Below, piece after piece: positions 25,458 through 33,115 of a stretch of 64,000 nucleotides of DNA. Source of the DNA: an uncultured Lachnospiraceae bacterium (GTDB lineage: Bacteria > Bacillota > Clostridia > Lachnospirales > Lachnospiraceae); NCBI GenBank assembly GCA_910578825.1, contig CAJTSB010000003.1, forward strand, positions 21,245-85,244, in the 5' to 3' direction. The notes under the pieces were generated by a model. The model worked only from the letters and a program-made list of their open reading frames with translations, was not told the DNA's origin and ran no database searches. The position numbers were made by a program, and so were the translations under genes. How positions within the stretch are numbered: the stretch's first letter is position 1; every line of letters starts with the position of its first letter.

Positions 25458-25612
25458 TAGAATCTGACGACTGGTATGAAAGATGGAAACGGAGGAGGCG
25501 CTGAGGAGTCAGCATTTCTTCCGTTTTGCCGTTTGCCGAAAAGCCTTTCTTTGGGAATGGGTAAAGAGCAGGGAAACCTGCCGGTCAGACGGATCTTGCA
25601 GTAGGGGGAAAG
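25458..25612 (+). other. Unassigned structured leader of the ybaK-like gene
   Basis: Contains GCTGA-GGAG-TCAGC (~25500-25513) nested in a longer imperfect stem, and a perfect GCAGG-GAAA-CCTGC hairpin (~25568-25581). No riboswitch consensus recognised: SAM, T-box, TPP, cobalamin, glycine, THF and lysine hallmarks were looked for and not found. No terminator tract. A frame from ATG 25476 runs to TAG just before the gene's RBS, without an obvious RBS of its own. Confidence 0.35.
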
Positions 25613-26089
25613 ATGGCGAAGACAAAAGAAATTAAGACAAATGCCATGCGGATTTTGGATAAAAAGAAAATATCCTATGAGGTGCTTCAGTATGAGTGTG
25701 ATGAATTTATTGATGGAATTCATACCGCCAGGAAGAACGGGGTGGCGCCGGAACAGTCTTTTAAGACGCTGGTGCTCCAGGGCAAAAGCAGACAGTATTA
25801 TGTGTTTGTGCTGCCGGTTGCAAAAGAAGTGCCATTAAAGGCGGCGGCAAAACTCGCCGGGGAGAAATCCATAGAGATGATTCCGGTGAAGGATATCACA
25901 ACGGTTACCGGTTATGTACGGGGCGGTTGTAGTCCATTGGGGATGAAGAAATCATATCCGGTGTTTTTGCACAAATCTGCGCTGGACTATGAGAACATCT
26001 ATATAAGCGGCGGAAGAGTCGGGACGACCCTGTGTCTTGCGGTACAGGATTTTGTTACGGTTACCGCAGCAAGCGTGGAAGAGTTTTAG
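25613..26089 (+). CDS. ybaK: YbaK/EbsC-type aminoacyl-tRNA deacylase (Cys-tRNA(Pro) deacylase)
   Basis: 158 residues, family length. These proteins hydrolyse mischarged Cys-tRNA(Pro) left by prolyl-tRNA synthetase. Motifs: KTLVLQGKSRQYYVFVLP with the catalytic-region Lys, and GYVRGGCSPLGMKKSYPVFLH, the family's C-terminal signature. RBS AGGGGG before ATG 25613. It has its own promoter and a long leader, so it is not part of the trp operon despite adjacency. Confidence 0.9.
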   Translation: MAKTKEIKTNAMRILDKKKISYEVLQYECDEFIDGIHTARKNGVAPEQSFKTLVLQGKSRQYYVFVLPVAKEVPLKAAAKLAGEKSIEMIPVKDITTVTGYVRGGCSPLGMKKSYPVFLHKSALDYENIYISGGRVGTTLCLAVQDFVTVTAASVEEF

Positions 26090-26129
26090 TATCACATTAT
26101 GAGAGAATTTTAAAGAGAAAGGAAAAAAC

Positions 26130-27023
26130 ATGGCGTATCAGATTATAACAGACGGTTCCTGCGATCTGGGGCAGGAGATTCCACAGAAAGCGGGGCTGAA
26201 GGTCGTACCGTTTTATGTGACATTTGATGGCAAGACTTACAAAAAGGAAATTGAGGAAATCGGCGTCCGCGAGTTCTATCAGCAGATGGTAGATAACCCG
26301 AAACAATTCCCCAAATCTTCCCTGCCATCGGTGCAGGATTATGTGGAGGCGTTTACGCCTTATGTCAAAGAGGGCAAGAACATTATCTGTCTGTGCATAA
26401 CCGTTAAATTCAGCGGTTCTTATAATTCAGCGAAGACGGCGGCCGAGTCTTTGAAAGAAGAATATCCGGATGTGAAAATTGAGGTTGTAGATACCACGGT
26501 CAATACGGTGCTGCAGGGGATTTTGGCGCTCGAAGCTGTGCGGATGCAGCAGGCGGGGTTTTCTTTTGAGGAGACGCTCGCTGAAATTGAACGTATTAAG
26601 GCAACCGGCAGGATTATTTTCACTGTCGGGAATTACGAATATCTGATTCATGGCGGCAGAATCGGTAAGGTTATGGGAAACGCTGCCTCAACGTTAGGAA
26701 TTAAGCCGCTGATTATGCTGCGTGAAGGGGAAATTTTTCCCACGGGCATTACCAGGAGCCGGAAAAAAGCCATGAAACGCCTGATTGAGCAGGCGAAAGA
26801 GCATTTTACAAAAATCGGTGAATCACCGGATGATTATCGGATTGTAGTGGGATATGGTTATGATTATGAGGAGGCAGTAGCCTTCCGTGACGAGCTGCTG
26901 GCATCTATAAAGACATATTCTGATTGTGATTCGATAGATTTGTACCAGATTGGAGCAACAATCGGCGTGCATACTGGACCTTACCCTATTGGTCTTGCGC
27001 TGATTCGGAAATACGATAAATAA
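26130..27023 (+). CDS. DegV family fatty-acid-binding protein
   Basis: 297 residues. DegV/FakB-type proteins bind a single fatty acid and can present it to a fatty-acid kinase. Conserved parts: IITDGSCDL at the N-terminus, the PKSSLPSVQDY loop, CITVKFSGSYNSAK and the C-terminal IGATIGVHTGPYPIGLAL. RBS AAAGGA before ATG 26130. No FakA partner is in the window. It starts 40 bases after ybaK and is probably cotranscribed with it. Confidence 0.92.
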   Translation: MAYQIITDGSCDLGQEIPQKAGLKVVPFYVTFDGKTYKKEIEEIGVREFYQQMVDNPKQFPKSSLPSVQDYVEAFTPYVKEGKNIICLCITVKFSGSYNSAKTAAESLKEEYPDVKIEVVDTTVNTVLQGILALEAVRMQQAGFSFEETLAEIERIKATGRIIFTVGNYEYLIHGGRIGKVMGNAASTLGIKPLIMLREGEIFPTGITRSRKKAMKRLIEQAKEHFTKIGESPDDYRIVVGYGYDYEEAVAFRDELLASIKTYSDCDSIDLYQIGATIGVHTGPYPIGLALIRKYDK

Positions 27024-27065
27024 ACAAAAGATTTTGTGCAGACGATGCACGAACAGGAGGAAACC

Positions 27066-28421
27066 ATGCAGATTATCATAGTAGGTTGTGGAAATGTAGG
27101 GACAACCCTGACCGAGGAGTTGAGTAAGGAAGGTCATAATATTACAGTGATAGATGTGGATGGAAAGACAGCAGAAGCAATGGTTAATCAGTACGATGTC
27201 ATGGGTATCGTGGGAAATGGAGCAAGTTTTGCTGTTCAGAATGAGGCCGGAATAGAAGATGCAGATTTAATGATTGCGGTGACTACCTCGGATGAATTGA
27301 ACCTTCTTTGCTGTCTGATTGCCAAAAAGGCAGGTGGATGCAATACCATTGCCAGAGTGCGCAATCCTATATATAACAAGGAAATTTCTTATATTAAGGA
27401 GGAATTGGGGCTGTCGATGATTATCAATCCCGAATTTGCGGCGGCATCCGAAATATCCAGACTTTTAAAATTTCCTTCCGCAATTAAGGTCGATACCTTT
27501 GCGAAGGGAAGGGTAGAGCTTTTAAAATGCAAACTGGGAGAGGGTTCCGTACTGCATGGACGTCCGCTGACCTATATTTCGAACGGGCTGGGATGTGATG
27601 TGCTGATATGTACGGTTGAGCGCGGGGATGAGGTATTTATTCCGGATGGAAGTTTTGAGCTGCGTGAGAAAGATGTGATTTCAGTGGTGTCGTCTTCGAG
27701 GAATGCGAATGAATTTTTCCGAAAAATCGGCATGGCGAATAACCGTATCAAGAGCTGCATGATTATCGGAGGCGGAGAGACGACTTATTATCTGGCAAAG
27801 CAGCTATTACCCATGGGAATTGAAATTAAGATTATTGAACAGGACAAAGAGCGTTGCAATGAGCTCAGTGAACTTCTGCCTCAGGCGTTGATTATCCACG
27901 GTGACGGAACAGACCGTAACCTGATTTATGAGGAAGGCCTGCCGCGTGTGCATTCTTTTGTGTCATGGACCAGCCGTGATGAGGAGAATATCATGCTCAG
28001 TCTTTTTGTAAAGAAGATTTCGAAGGCGAAGACAATTACCAAGGTTCACCGGACGTCTTACGATGAAATTATTGACAGTCTTGATCTGGGAAGTATTCTC
28101 TATCCGAAGAACATTACAGCAGAGTATATTCTTCAGTATGTTCGTGCCATGCAGAATTCTATCGGCAGTAATGTAGAGACTTTGTACCGTTTGATTGAGA
28201 ATAAGGTGGAGGCACTGGAATTCCGTGTAAATGAGCAGTCGGAACTGGTAGGAGTGCCGCTGAAGGAGCTGCGTTTAAAGGATAATCTGTTGATTGCCTG
28301 TATCAACCGCAAGGGCATTATCATTACGCCGGGAGGCCAGGATTCTATTTTACTTGGCGATACGGTGGTGGTTGTCACTACGAATCAGGGATTCAGCGAT
28401 TTAAAGGATATACTGCGGTAA
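27066..28421 (+). CDS. trkA: Trk potassium uptake regulator TrkA
   Basis: 451 residues, with two tandem RCK units (RCK_N NAD-binding plus RCK_C). ATG 27066 follows AGGAGG; upstream in-frame ATG codons (27036, 27045) lack an RBS at proper distance. First Rossmann loop IIIVGCGNVGTTLTEEL at residues 2-18; second starts at MIIGGGETTYYLAKQL near residue 231. A cytosolic ring that gates the TrkH channel in response to nucleotides. trkH follows 20 bases downstream, so the two form the KtrAB/TrkAH-type potassium importer. Confidence 0.95.
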   Translation: MQIIIVGCGNVGTTLTEELSKEGHNITVIDVDGKTAEAMVNQYDVMGIVGNGASFAVQNEAGIEDADLMIAVTTSDELNLLCCLIAKKAGGCNTIARVRNPIYNKEISYIKEELGLSMIINPEFAAASEISRLLKFPSAIKVDTFAKGRVELLKCKLGEGSVLHGRPLTYISNGLGCDVLICTVERGDEVFIPDGSFELREKDVISVVSSSRNANEFFRKIGMANNRIKSCMIIGGGETTYYLAKQLLPMGIEIKIIEQDKERCNELSELLPQALIIHGDGTDRNLIYEEGLPRVHSFVSWTSRDEENIMLSLFVKKISKAKTITKVHRTSYDEIIDSLDLGSILYPKNITAEYILQYVRAMQNSIGSNVETLYRLIENKVEALEFRVNEQSELVGVPLKELRLKDNLLIACINRKGIIITPGGQDSILLGDTVVVVTTNQGFSDLKDILR

Positions 28422-28441
28422 CGGGGGAAGAGGAACGGATT

Positions 28442-29881
28442 ATGAATTACTCAATTATCAGATATATTCTCTGTCGTGTTCTGGAATTTCAGGCATGTTT
28501 TTTGGCATTGCCCTGCATAGTGGCTCTCATCTATGGAGAGCGGGAAGGCTGGGCGTATGGAGTTGTAATGATTTGCTGCCTTTTACCGGGCGGGCTTGGT
28601 AAGTTAAAAAAAGCAAAGAGTACGGTGTTTTATGCGCGAGAAGGATTTGTAACGGTATCTTTGAGTTGGATACTTTTGAGTATTACGGGAGCGCTGCCCT
28701 TGTTTTTATCGGGGCAGTTTCCGAGTTATACGGACGCGTTGTTTGAGACAATTTCCGGTCTGACGACTACCGGTGCAAGTATCCTGCCGGATGTGGAGGC
28801 GCTGTGTAAATGCAATCTGTTTTGGCGCAGCTTTACCCATTGGATTGGCGGGATGGGTGTGTTGGTGCTGATTCTGGCAATTCTTCCGCTGGCGGGCGGC
28901 TATAATATGCATTTGATGCGGGCGGAGAGCCCGGGACCGACTGTTGGCAAGCTGGTTCCCAGAGTGCGCCATACGGCGCGTCTCTTGTATGAGATTTATA
29001 TTTTTCTGACAGTTGTCCAGATAATACTTCTTTTGATTACCGGAATGTCGCCGTTTGAGGCGATGACGCTTTCGTTTGGTACTGCGGGTACGGGAGGTTT
29101 TGGCGTACTCAACAGCAGTATCGGGAGTTATTCGATTCCCTCGCAGGCAATTATAACAGTTTTTATGATTTTGTTTGGAATCAATTTTAACGTGTATTAT
29201 TTGTTTCGGGCGAAAAAGCCTTTGCAGGCATTGAAATGTGAAGAGATGCGGTATTATCTGGGAATTATTCTGGCTGCAATCGTGCTGATTGCCATCAATA
29301 TCCGCGGCAGTTTCAAGTCGGTGTTTGAGGCGTTTCACCACGCTGCGTTTCAGGTGGCGTCTATTATTACGACGACCGGATATTCAACGGCGGATTTTGA
29401 TATGTGGCCGCAGTTTTCGAAAGTAATCCTGGTTGTCCTGATGTTTGTGGGCGCCTGCGCCGGAAGTACCGGGGGAGGAATTAAGGTTTCCCGCATTGTG
29501 ATTATGATAAAAATGGTTAAGAATGAGCTGTCTCATTTGATTCATCCCAAACGGGTGCGTCAGGTGTCGTTTGAAAACCATGTGGTAAATAAGGAGATAT
29601 TACGCTCTATCTCTGTATTCTTTATCGCGTATATGATGGTTTATTGTATTTCCCTGGTTTTAATTTCGTTGGACAATCTTGATTTTACAACGAATTTCAC
29701 GGCTATTGCGGCGACCTTGAACAATATCGGTCCGGGTCTGGAACAGGTGGGTCCTACCGCTAACTTTTCGGTGTTTTCACAGCCGGCGAAATATGTGCTG
29801 ATGTTTGATATGCTGGCAGGGCGTTTGGAGCTGTTTCCATTGCTGCTGCTGTTTATGCCCTACACATGGAAACGTTCTTGA
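28442..29881 (+). CDS. trkH: Trk potassium uptake membrane subunit TrkH
   Basis: 479 residues. Integral membrane potassium channel/transporter with four M1-P-M2 repeats; selectivity-filter-like glycines are seen in SGLTTTGAS, FGTAGTGGFG, SIITTTGYST and AATLNNIGPG. HWIGGMGVLVLILAILP is a family signature. Partner of the preceding TrkA. The TGA stop overlaps the start of the repeated hairpin element at 29882. Confidence 0.95.
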   Translation: MNYSIIRYILCRVLEFQACFLALPCIVALIYGEREGWAYGVVMICCLLPGGLGKLKKAKSTVFYAREGFVTVSLSWILLSITGALPLFLSGQFPSYTDALFETISGLTTTGASILPDVEALCKCNLFWRSFTHWIGGMGVLVLILAILPLAGGYNMHLMRAESPGPTVGKLVPRVRHTARLLYEIYIFLTVVQIILLLITGMSPFEAMTLSFGTAGTGGFGVLNSSIGSYSIPSQAIITVFMILFGINFNVYYLFRAKKPLQALKCEEMRYYLGIILAAIVLIAINIRGSFKSVFEAFHHAAFQVASIITTTGYSTADFDMWPQFSKVILVVLMFVGACAGSTGGGIKVSRIVIMIKMVKNELSHLIHPKRVRQVSFENHVVNKEILRSISVFFIAYMMVYCISLVLISLDNLDFTTNFTAIAATLNNIGPGLEQVGPTANFSVFSQPAKYVLMFDMLAGRLELFPLLLLFMPYTWKRS

Positions 29882-29984
29882 GGCGCAAGGCTGAGGTGGA
29901 AGGTAAATGCGGAGCATTTCTCTCATGCCTTGCGCCGACATGGCAGGTGGCGCAACGCGTCGTGTGCCGATACCTTAAAGGAGG
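29882..29984 (+). repeat. Copy A of a two-copy intergenic hairpin/micro-ORF element
   Basis: The core (about 29896-29970) aligns with 59306-59380 without gaps, roughly 80% identical. Outer arms GGCGCAAGGC (29882-29891) / GCCTTGCGCC (29928-29937) enclose AAATGC-GGA-GCATTT (29905-29919). A second hairpin GGCA..GGCGC-AAC-GCGTC..TGCC follows. Copy B keeps the corresponding pairings with wobble changes. It sits between trkH and a small unknown gene. No known RNA family recognised. Confidence 0.6.
29907..29978 (+). CDS. Putative 23-residue micro-ORF (copy A)
   Basis: ATG 29907 with GAGGTGGAAGG upstream as RBS, 23 codons, TAA 29976-29978. The peptide shares MRSIS, MP, DMAGGA and RRVP with the copy at 59317-59388 (17 of 23 residues identical; 58 of 72 bases by hand count). 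The stop lies directly before the AAAGGAGG of the next gene, which would allow translational coupling. It may be a real microprotein or leader peptide, or a by-product of a conserved RNA structure. Confidence 0.4.
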   Translation: MRSISLMPCADMAGGATRRVPIP

Positions 29985-29991
29985 AAGGCAA

Positions 29992-30222
29992 ATGCGGCAG
30001 ATGGAATTTAAAATGGAACGTACCGGGTTGCTGAAAGAGGGGGAGGTCCTTCCTGTTACAGAGGGGAAGCTGCCTGCCTCTTATTACTATACATTGGGTA
30101 AGGCATATGCCATGTCTGCGAACTATTCGTATGCAGAGCGGCTCAAATCCAAAGAGGGAAAAGTGATGGAGATTAAGGAGACGCCCAAAGGATTTTTTGT
30201 GACAGTGGAATTTGAGGAATGA
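29992..30222 (+). CDS. Small conserved-looking protein of unknown function
   Basis: 76 residues from ATG 29992, preceded by AGGAGG (29980-29985). A longer in-frame reading from 29866 runs through trkH and the hairpin element and is not credible. The protein begins MRQMEFKMERTGLLKEG, contains LPASYYYTLGKAYAMSANY and ends in an acidic strand (GFFVTVEFEE). Composition is soluble, with no signal or membrane segment. Not recognised. Its stop lies 11 bases before the TM1266-like gene, so it may belong with that gene and hydF. Base composition is like its neighbours. Confidence 0.6.
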   Translation: MRQMEFKMERTGLLKEGEVLPVTEGKLPASYYYTLGKAYAMSANYSYAERLKSKEGKVMEIKETPKGFFVTVEFEE

Positions 30223-30233
30223 AAGGAAATGAA

Positions 30234-30485
30234 ATGGAATCGAGAGTGGCAATTATCGGCATTATTGTGGAAGAAGAGTCTTCGGTGGAGGATTTGAATC
30301 AGATTCTACATGAATATGGGGCATATATCATTGGACGGATGGGGATTCCTTATCCGAAAAAGGATATCAATATTATCAGTATTGCAGTGGATGCACCGCA
30401 GGACGTCATCAGTACGCTTTCCGGCAAACTGGGGAATTTGAAGGGGATTAGCAGCAAAGCGGCGTATTCGAAAATATTGACCTAA
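30234..30485 (+). CDS. TM1266-type putative iron-only hydrogenase regulator
   Basis: 83 residues from ATG 30234 (AAAGGAA RBS); an ATG at 30219 overlapping the previous stop is less likely. A small ferredoxin-like ACT/NikR-type fold is suggested by VAIIGIIVEEESSVEDLNQIL, the GRMGIPYPKKDINIISIAVDA core and a final GNLKGISSKAAYSK. This family (TIGR03959) is found next to [FeFe]-hydrogenase maturation genes and is presumed to regulate them. Here hydF follows, which supports the call. hydE and hydG are not in the window. Confidence 0.85.
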   Translation: MESRVAIIGIIVEEESSVEDLNQILHEYGAYIIGRMGIPYPKKDINIISIAVDAPQDVISTLSGKLGNLKGISSKAAYSKILT

Positions 30486-30520
30486 GGAGGGACCCACGAA
30501 GTGGGAGGATGCCTTAGGTC
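30479..30520 (+). other. Stable two-tier hairpin between the TM1266 gene and hydF
   Basis: GACCTAAGG (30479-30487) pairs with CCTTAGGTC (30512-30520), and inside it CCCAC (30493-30497) with GTGGG (30501-30505), loop GAA. It begins at the stop codon of the upstream gene. There is no T tract, so it looks like a processing or stability element rather than a terminator. Confidence 0.55.
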
Positions 30521-30564
30521 TTCTATCGCTACCAACGAAGTAAATGGGATTGGAGGAACATGAC

Positions 30565-31770
30565 ATGAGCTTAAACAATACGCCTTCTGCGGATCGAGTT
30601 CATATCGGTTTTTTTGGAAGGAGAAATGTGGGGAAATCAAGCGTTGTCAACGCGGTGACAGGTCAGGAACTTGCTGTTGTCTCTGAGGTCAAAGGGACCA
30701 CGACGGATCCGGTACAAAAAGCAATGGAGCTGTTGCCAATGGGACCGGTAGTTGTGATTGATACGCCTGGATTTGATGATGTGGGAACGCTCGGAGAGCT
30801 GCGGGTACGCAAGACGAAACAGATTCTTAATAAAACAGACGTCGCAGTTCTTGTATTGGATGCAACGGTGGCAGTGTCTGAAACAGAAAAGGAGCTGTTA
30901 AGGATATTTCGGGAGAAAGAGATTCCTTATGTATTGGCGGTTAACAAGGAAGATTTGAGAAAACAGGAGGATGCGCTGCCGGAAGATTATTTATCCGAAG
31001 AATCAAAAAATATTGTGAGAATCAGCGCCAGGACGGGATTTCAGATTGAAGAACTGAAGGAAAAGATTGCGCGTCTCACAGTGGCCGGGGAGAATGAACG
31101 GCGGATTGTAGGAGATTTATTAAAGCCATCGGACTTTGTCGTGCTGGTTGTGCCGATTGATTCGGCGGCTCCCAAAGGGAGGTTGATTTTACCACAGCAG
31201 CAGACCATCCGTGATATTTTGGAAGCGCATGCGGTATCGATAGTCGTGCGGGAGCATGAATTGAAAGAAACGCTGAAAAGTCTGGGGAAGAAACCGGCGA
31301 TGGTGATTACTGACAGCCAGGCGTTTGCCAGGGTCAGCGAGGATACGCCCCGGGATATTCCGCTTACTTCATTTTCCATTTTGTTTGCGCGTTACAAAGG
31401 AAATTTGGATTTGCTGGTACAGGGTGCGGAGGCGATAGAGCGATTGCAGGATGGGGACAAGGTGCTGATTTCTGAGGGTTGTACGCATCACAGGCAGTGT
31501 GATGATATTGGCTCTGTGAAGATTCCGCACTGGCTCAAATCGTATACCGGAAAGCAGCTTGAAATTGAGTTCTCATCCGGTATGGAATTTCCGGAGGAGT
31601 TATCGGAATATAAACTTATCATTCATTGTGGGGGATGTATGCTCAATGAGCGTGAAATGAAGTATCGATTAAAATGTGCCCGGGATCAGGGTATCGCAAT
31701 TACGAATTATGGGACTGCAATTGCATATATGCAGGAAATCCTCACAAGGAGTGTGGAAATATTCCAGTAA
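30565..31770 (+). CDS. hydF: [FeFe]-hydrogenase H-cluster maturation GTPase HydF
   Basis: 401 residues. ATG 30565 follows GGAGG (30552-30556); ATG 30544 upstream is too far from an RBS. N-terminal GTPase domain with P-loop GRRNVGKSSV, DTPGFDD and NKED; middle dimerisation domain; C-terminal Fe-S domain with cysteines in CTHHRQC and HCGGC. HydF is the scaffold on which HydE and HydG assemble the 2Fe subcluster before transfer to hydrogenase. Its presence shows that the organism makes [FeFe]-hydrogenase, expected for a hydrogen-producing gut fermenter. Confidence 0.96.
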   Translation: MSLNNTPSADRVHIGFFGRRNVGKSSVVNAVTGQELAVVSEVKGTTTDPVQKAMELLPMGPVVVIDTPGFDDVGTLGELRVRKTKQILNKTDVAVLVLDATVAVSETEKELLRIFREKEIPYVLAVNKEDLRKQEDALPEDYLSEESKNIVRISARTGFQIEELKEKIARLTVAGENERRIVGDLLKPSDFVVLVVPIDSAAPKGRLILPQQQTIRDILEAHAVSIVVREHELKETLKSLGKKPAMVITDSQAFARVSEDTPRDIPLTSFSILFARYKGNLDLLVQGAEAIERLQDGDKVLISEGCTHHRQCDDIGSVKIPHWLKSYTGKQLEIEFSSGMEFPEELSEYKLIIHCGGCMLNEREMKYRLKCARDQGIAITNYGTAIAYMQEILTRSVEIFQ

Positions 31771-31775
31771 AGCTC

Positions 31776-31804
31776 TTGCAATCATTATAACGTATTGTTA
31801 TAGT
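31776..31804 (+). promoter_or_regulatory. Promoter of the tandem sigma-factor genes
   Basis: TTGCAA (31776-31781), 17 bases, TATAGT (31799-31804). The leader to the first start codon is ~118 bases. Confidence 0.6.
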
Positions 31805-31863
31805 TAAGATTAGGTAATGCATGAAAATTGAAATTGTATCACATTTTACGAAAGATCAATGAG

Positions 31864-31903
31864 GGGATAAAAAATCCAGGCACTATCGACGATTTTTTAT
31901 CCC
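31864..31903 (+). other. Leader hairpin upstream of the first sigma-factor gene
   Basis: Perfect 13-bp A/T-rich stem GGGATAAAAAATC (31864-31876) / GATTTTTTATCCC (31891-31903), followed by TTGATTTTATT. It sits 25 bases before the GTG start. Could be an attenuator or a weak terminator for hydF. Confidence 0.5.
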
Positions 31904-31928
31904 TTGATTTTATTAGAGGTACCAGGAA

Positions 31929-32483
31929 GTGTTTCAAGACCTGTTATTGTCGTATGACGAGGAGGAAAGGCGGTTTTTTGAGCAATTATATAAGGAACAC
32001 AGAGATGAAATGTTTTATACTGCTTACATAGTTTTGGAAAATAAATGCGATGCGGAAGATATCGTTCATGAATCATTTATAGCGGTGCTTGACAATATGG
32101 ATAAACTGATTGGCGATACGCCTGAGAGAAATTGGAATTATATTGTCACAATCGTGAAACACAAAGCTTATAATCTTTACAACAGGAAGAAACGGCATGT
32201 GGAAGAACAATTGACAGAAAAGCATCTGAAAGAGATGGTGGACGATGATATGGAAACAATGATTCTGGAACTGGAAATGCAGAATGTTCTTGTAAAGTTG
32301 ATATCACAACTGCCGGAAGGTTATCGCGACATATTGTTGCTACAGTATTATCATAGGCTGAATTACGCAGAGATTGCAAAAATTATGGGCAAGTCACCGG
32401 ACAGTATCAGACATATGTCCATGAGGGCAAGGAGAAGAATAAAGATAATGTTGGCGAAACGCGGATTTTTTGGAGGAATCTGA
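31929..32483 (+). CDS. ECF-like sigma-70 family RNA polymerase sigma factor (first of tandem pair)
   Basis: 184 residues from a GTG start (31929; weak AGGA upstream; no in-frame ATG before the conserved region). Region 2: FFEQLYKEHRDEMFYTAYIV and DAEDIVHESF (residues ~15-52). Region 4: LPEGYRDILLLQYYHRLNYAEIAKIM with a helix-turn-helix and RHMSMRARRRIK (~125-175). It would direct RNA polymerase to a small alternative regulon. No anti-sigma gene follows; the next gene is a paralogous sigma factor starting one base after the stop. Confidence 0.85.
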   Translation: MFQDLLLSYDEEERRFFEQLYKEHRDEMFYTAYIVLENKCDAEDIVHESFIAVLDNMDKLIGDTPERNWNYIVTIVKHKAYNLYNRKKRHVEEQLTEKHLKEMVDDDMETMILELEMQNVLVKLISQLPEGYRDILLLQYYHRLNYAEIAKIMGKSPDSIRHMSMRARRRIKIMLAKRGFFGGI

Positions 32484-32484
32484 T

Positions 32485-33066
32485 ATGCATCATAATAAGC
32501 CAATGACAAACAGACAGAAAAAAGAATATTTCAAACAATTATATAAAACGTATAGAGATGAAATGTATTATGTTGCGTATTCTTACCTGCAAAACTGCGA
32601 AGAGGCAGAGGATCTTGTACACGACACCTTTATGGCGATCATTCCCAAACTGGGTGAAATGAAGGGAAATTCTGAGCAGAAGAACTGGAATTTTCTGCTG
32701 ACTATTTTGAAACATAAGGCAATTAATTTATGCAAATGGAGAAAACGGTACATAGAAAAGACATTTTTAAACGAATTACTCGAGGAAGTATATGAGGAAG
32801 AGCCATTTATAAAGATTGTGGAAACAGAGCGGCAGGAGTATTGTAACCGTGTGTTATCGATGATGAGCGAATCTTACCGGGATCTTTTACTTATGCATTA
32901 TTATTATGATATGGATGCGACGGAAATTGCCCGCAAACTCGAAAAGTCGCCGGATAATGTTCGGCATATGCTGTCGAGGGCAAGAAAGAGATTTAAAGAA
33001 TTGTGGAACGGAAATGAAGAGGAGAATGAGCAATTCGAGGAAGAAAGAAAAAGAAAACGCGGCTAG
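32485..33066 (+). CDS. ECF-like sigma-70 family RNA polymerase sigma factor (second of tandem pair)
   Basis: 193 residues; ATG 32485 with GGAGG (32472-32476) inside the end of the previous gene. Same architecture as its neighbour: region 2 YFKQLYKTYRDEMYYVAYSY / EEAEDLVHDTF and region 4 MSESYRDLLLMHYYYDMDATEI with RHMLSRARKRFKEL. It adds a highly charged C-terminal tail rich in Glu, Arg and Lys. Clearly a tandem duplication that has diverged. Without an anti-sigma partner, control may be transcriptional or through the charged tail (inference). Confidence 0.85.
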   Translation: MHHNKPMTNRQKKEYFKQLYKTYRDEMYYVAYSYLQNCEEAEDLVHDTFMAIIPKLGEMKGNSEQKNWNFLLTILKHKAINLCKWRKRYIEKTFLNELLEEVYEEEPFIKIVETERQEYCNRVLSMMSESYRDLLLMHYYYDMDATEIARKLEKSPDNVRHMLSRARKRFKELWNGNEEENEQFEEERKRKRG

Positions 33067-33115
33067 CGAGAAGGGATTTAACCATGTTTTTCTCAAATAG
33101 AAGGAGGTTTCGTTT

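Noticed and set aside
25458..25612. Cobalamin riboswitch, suggested by a GGGAAACCTGCC-like stretch
   Set aside because: Other cobalamin-riboswitch hallmarks are missing and the stretch is a simple GAAA-capped hairpin.
29866..29991. N-terminal extension of the 76-residue gene
   Set aside because: It overlaps the trkH end and runs through the repeated element in another frame; its resemblance to the equivalent extension at 59.3 kb comes from the shared element, not from protein homology.
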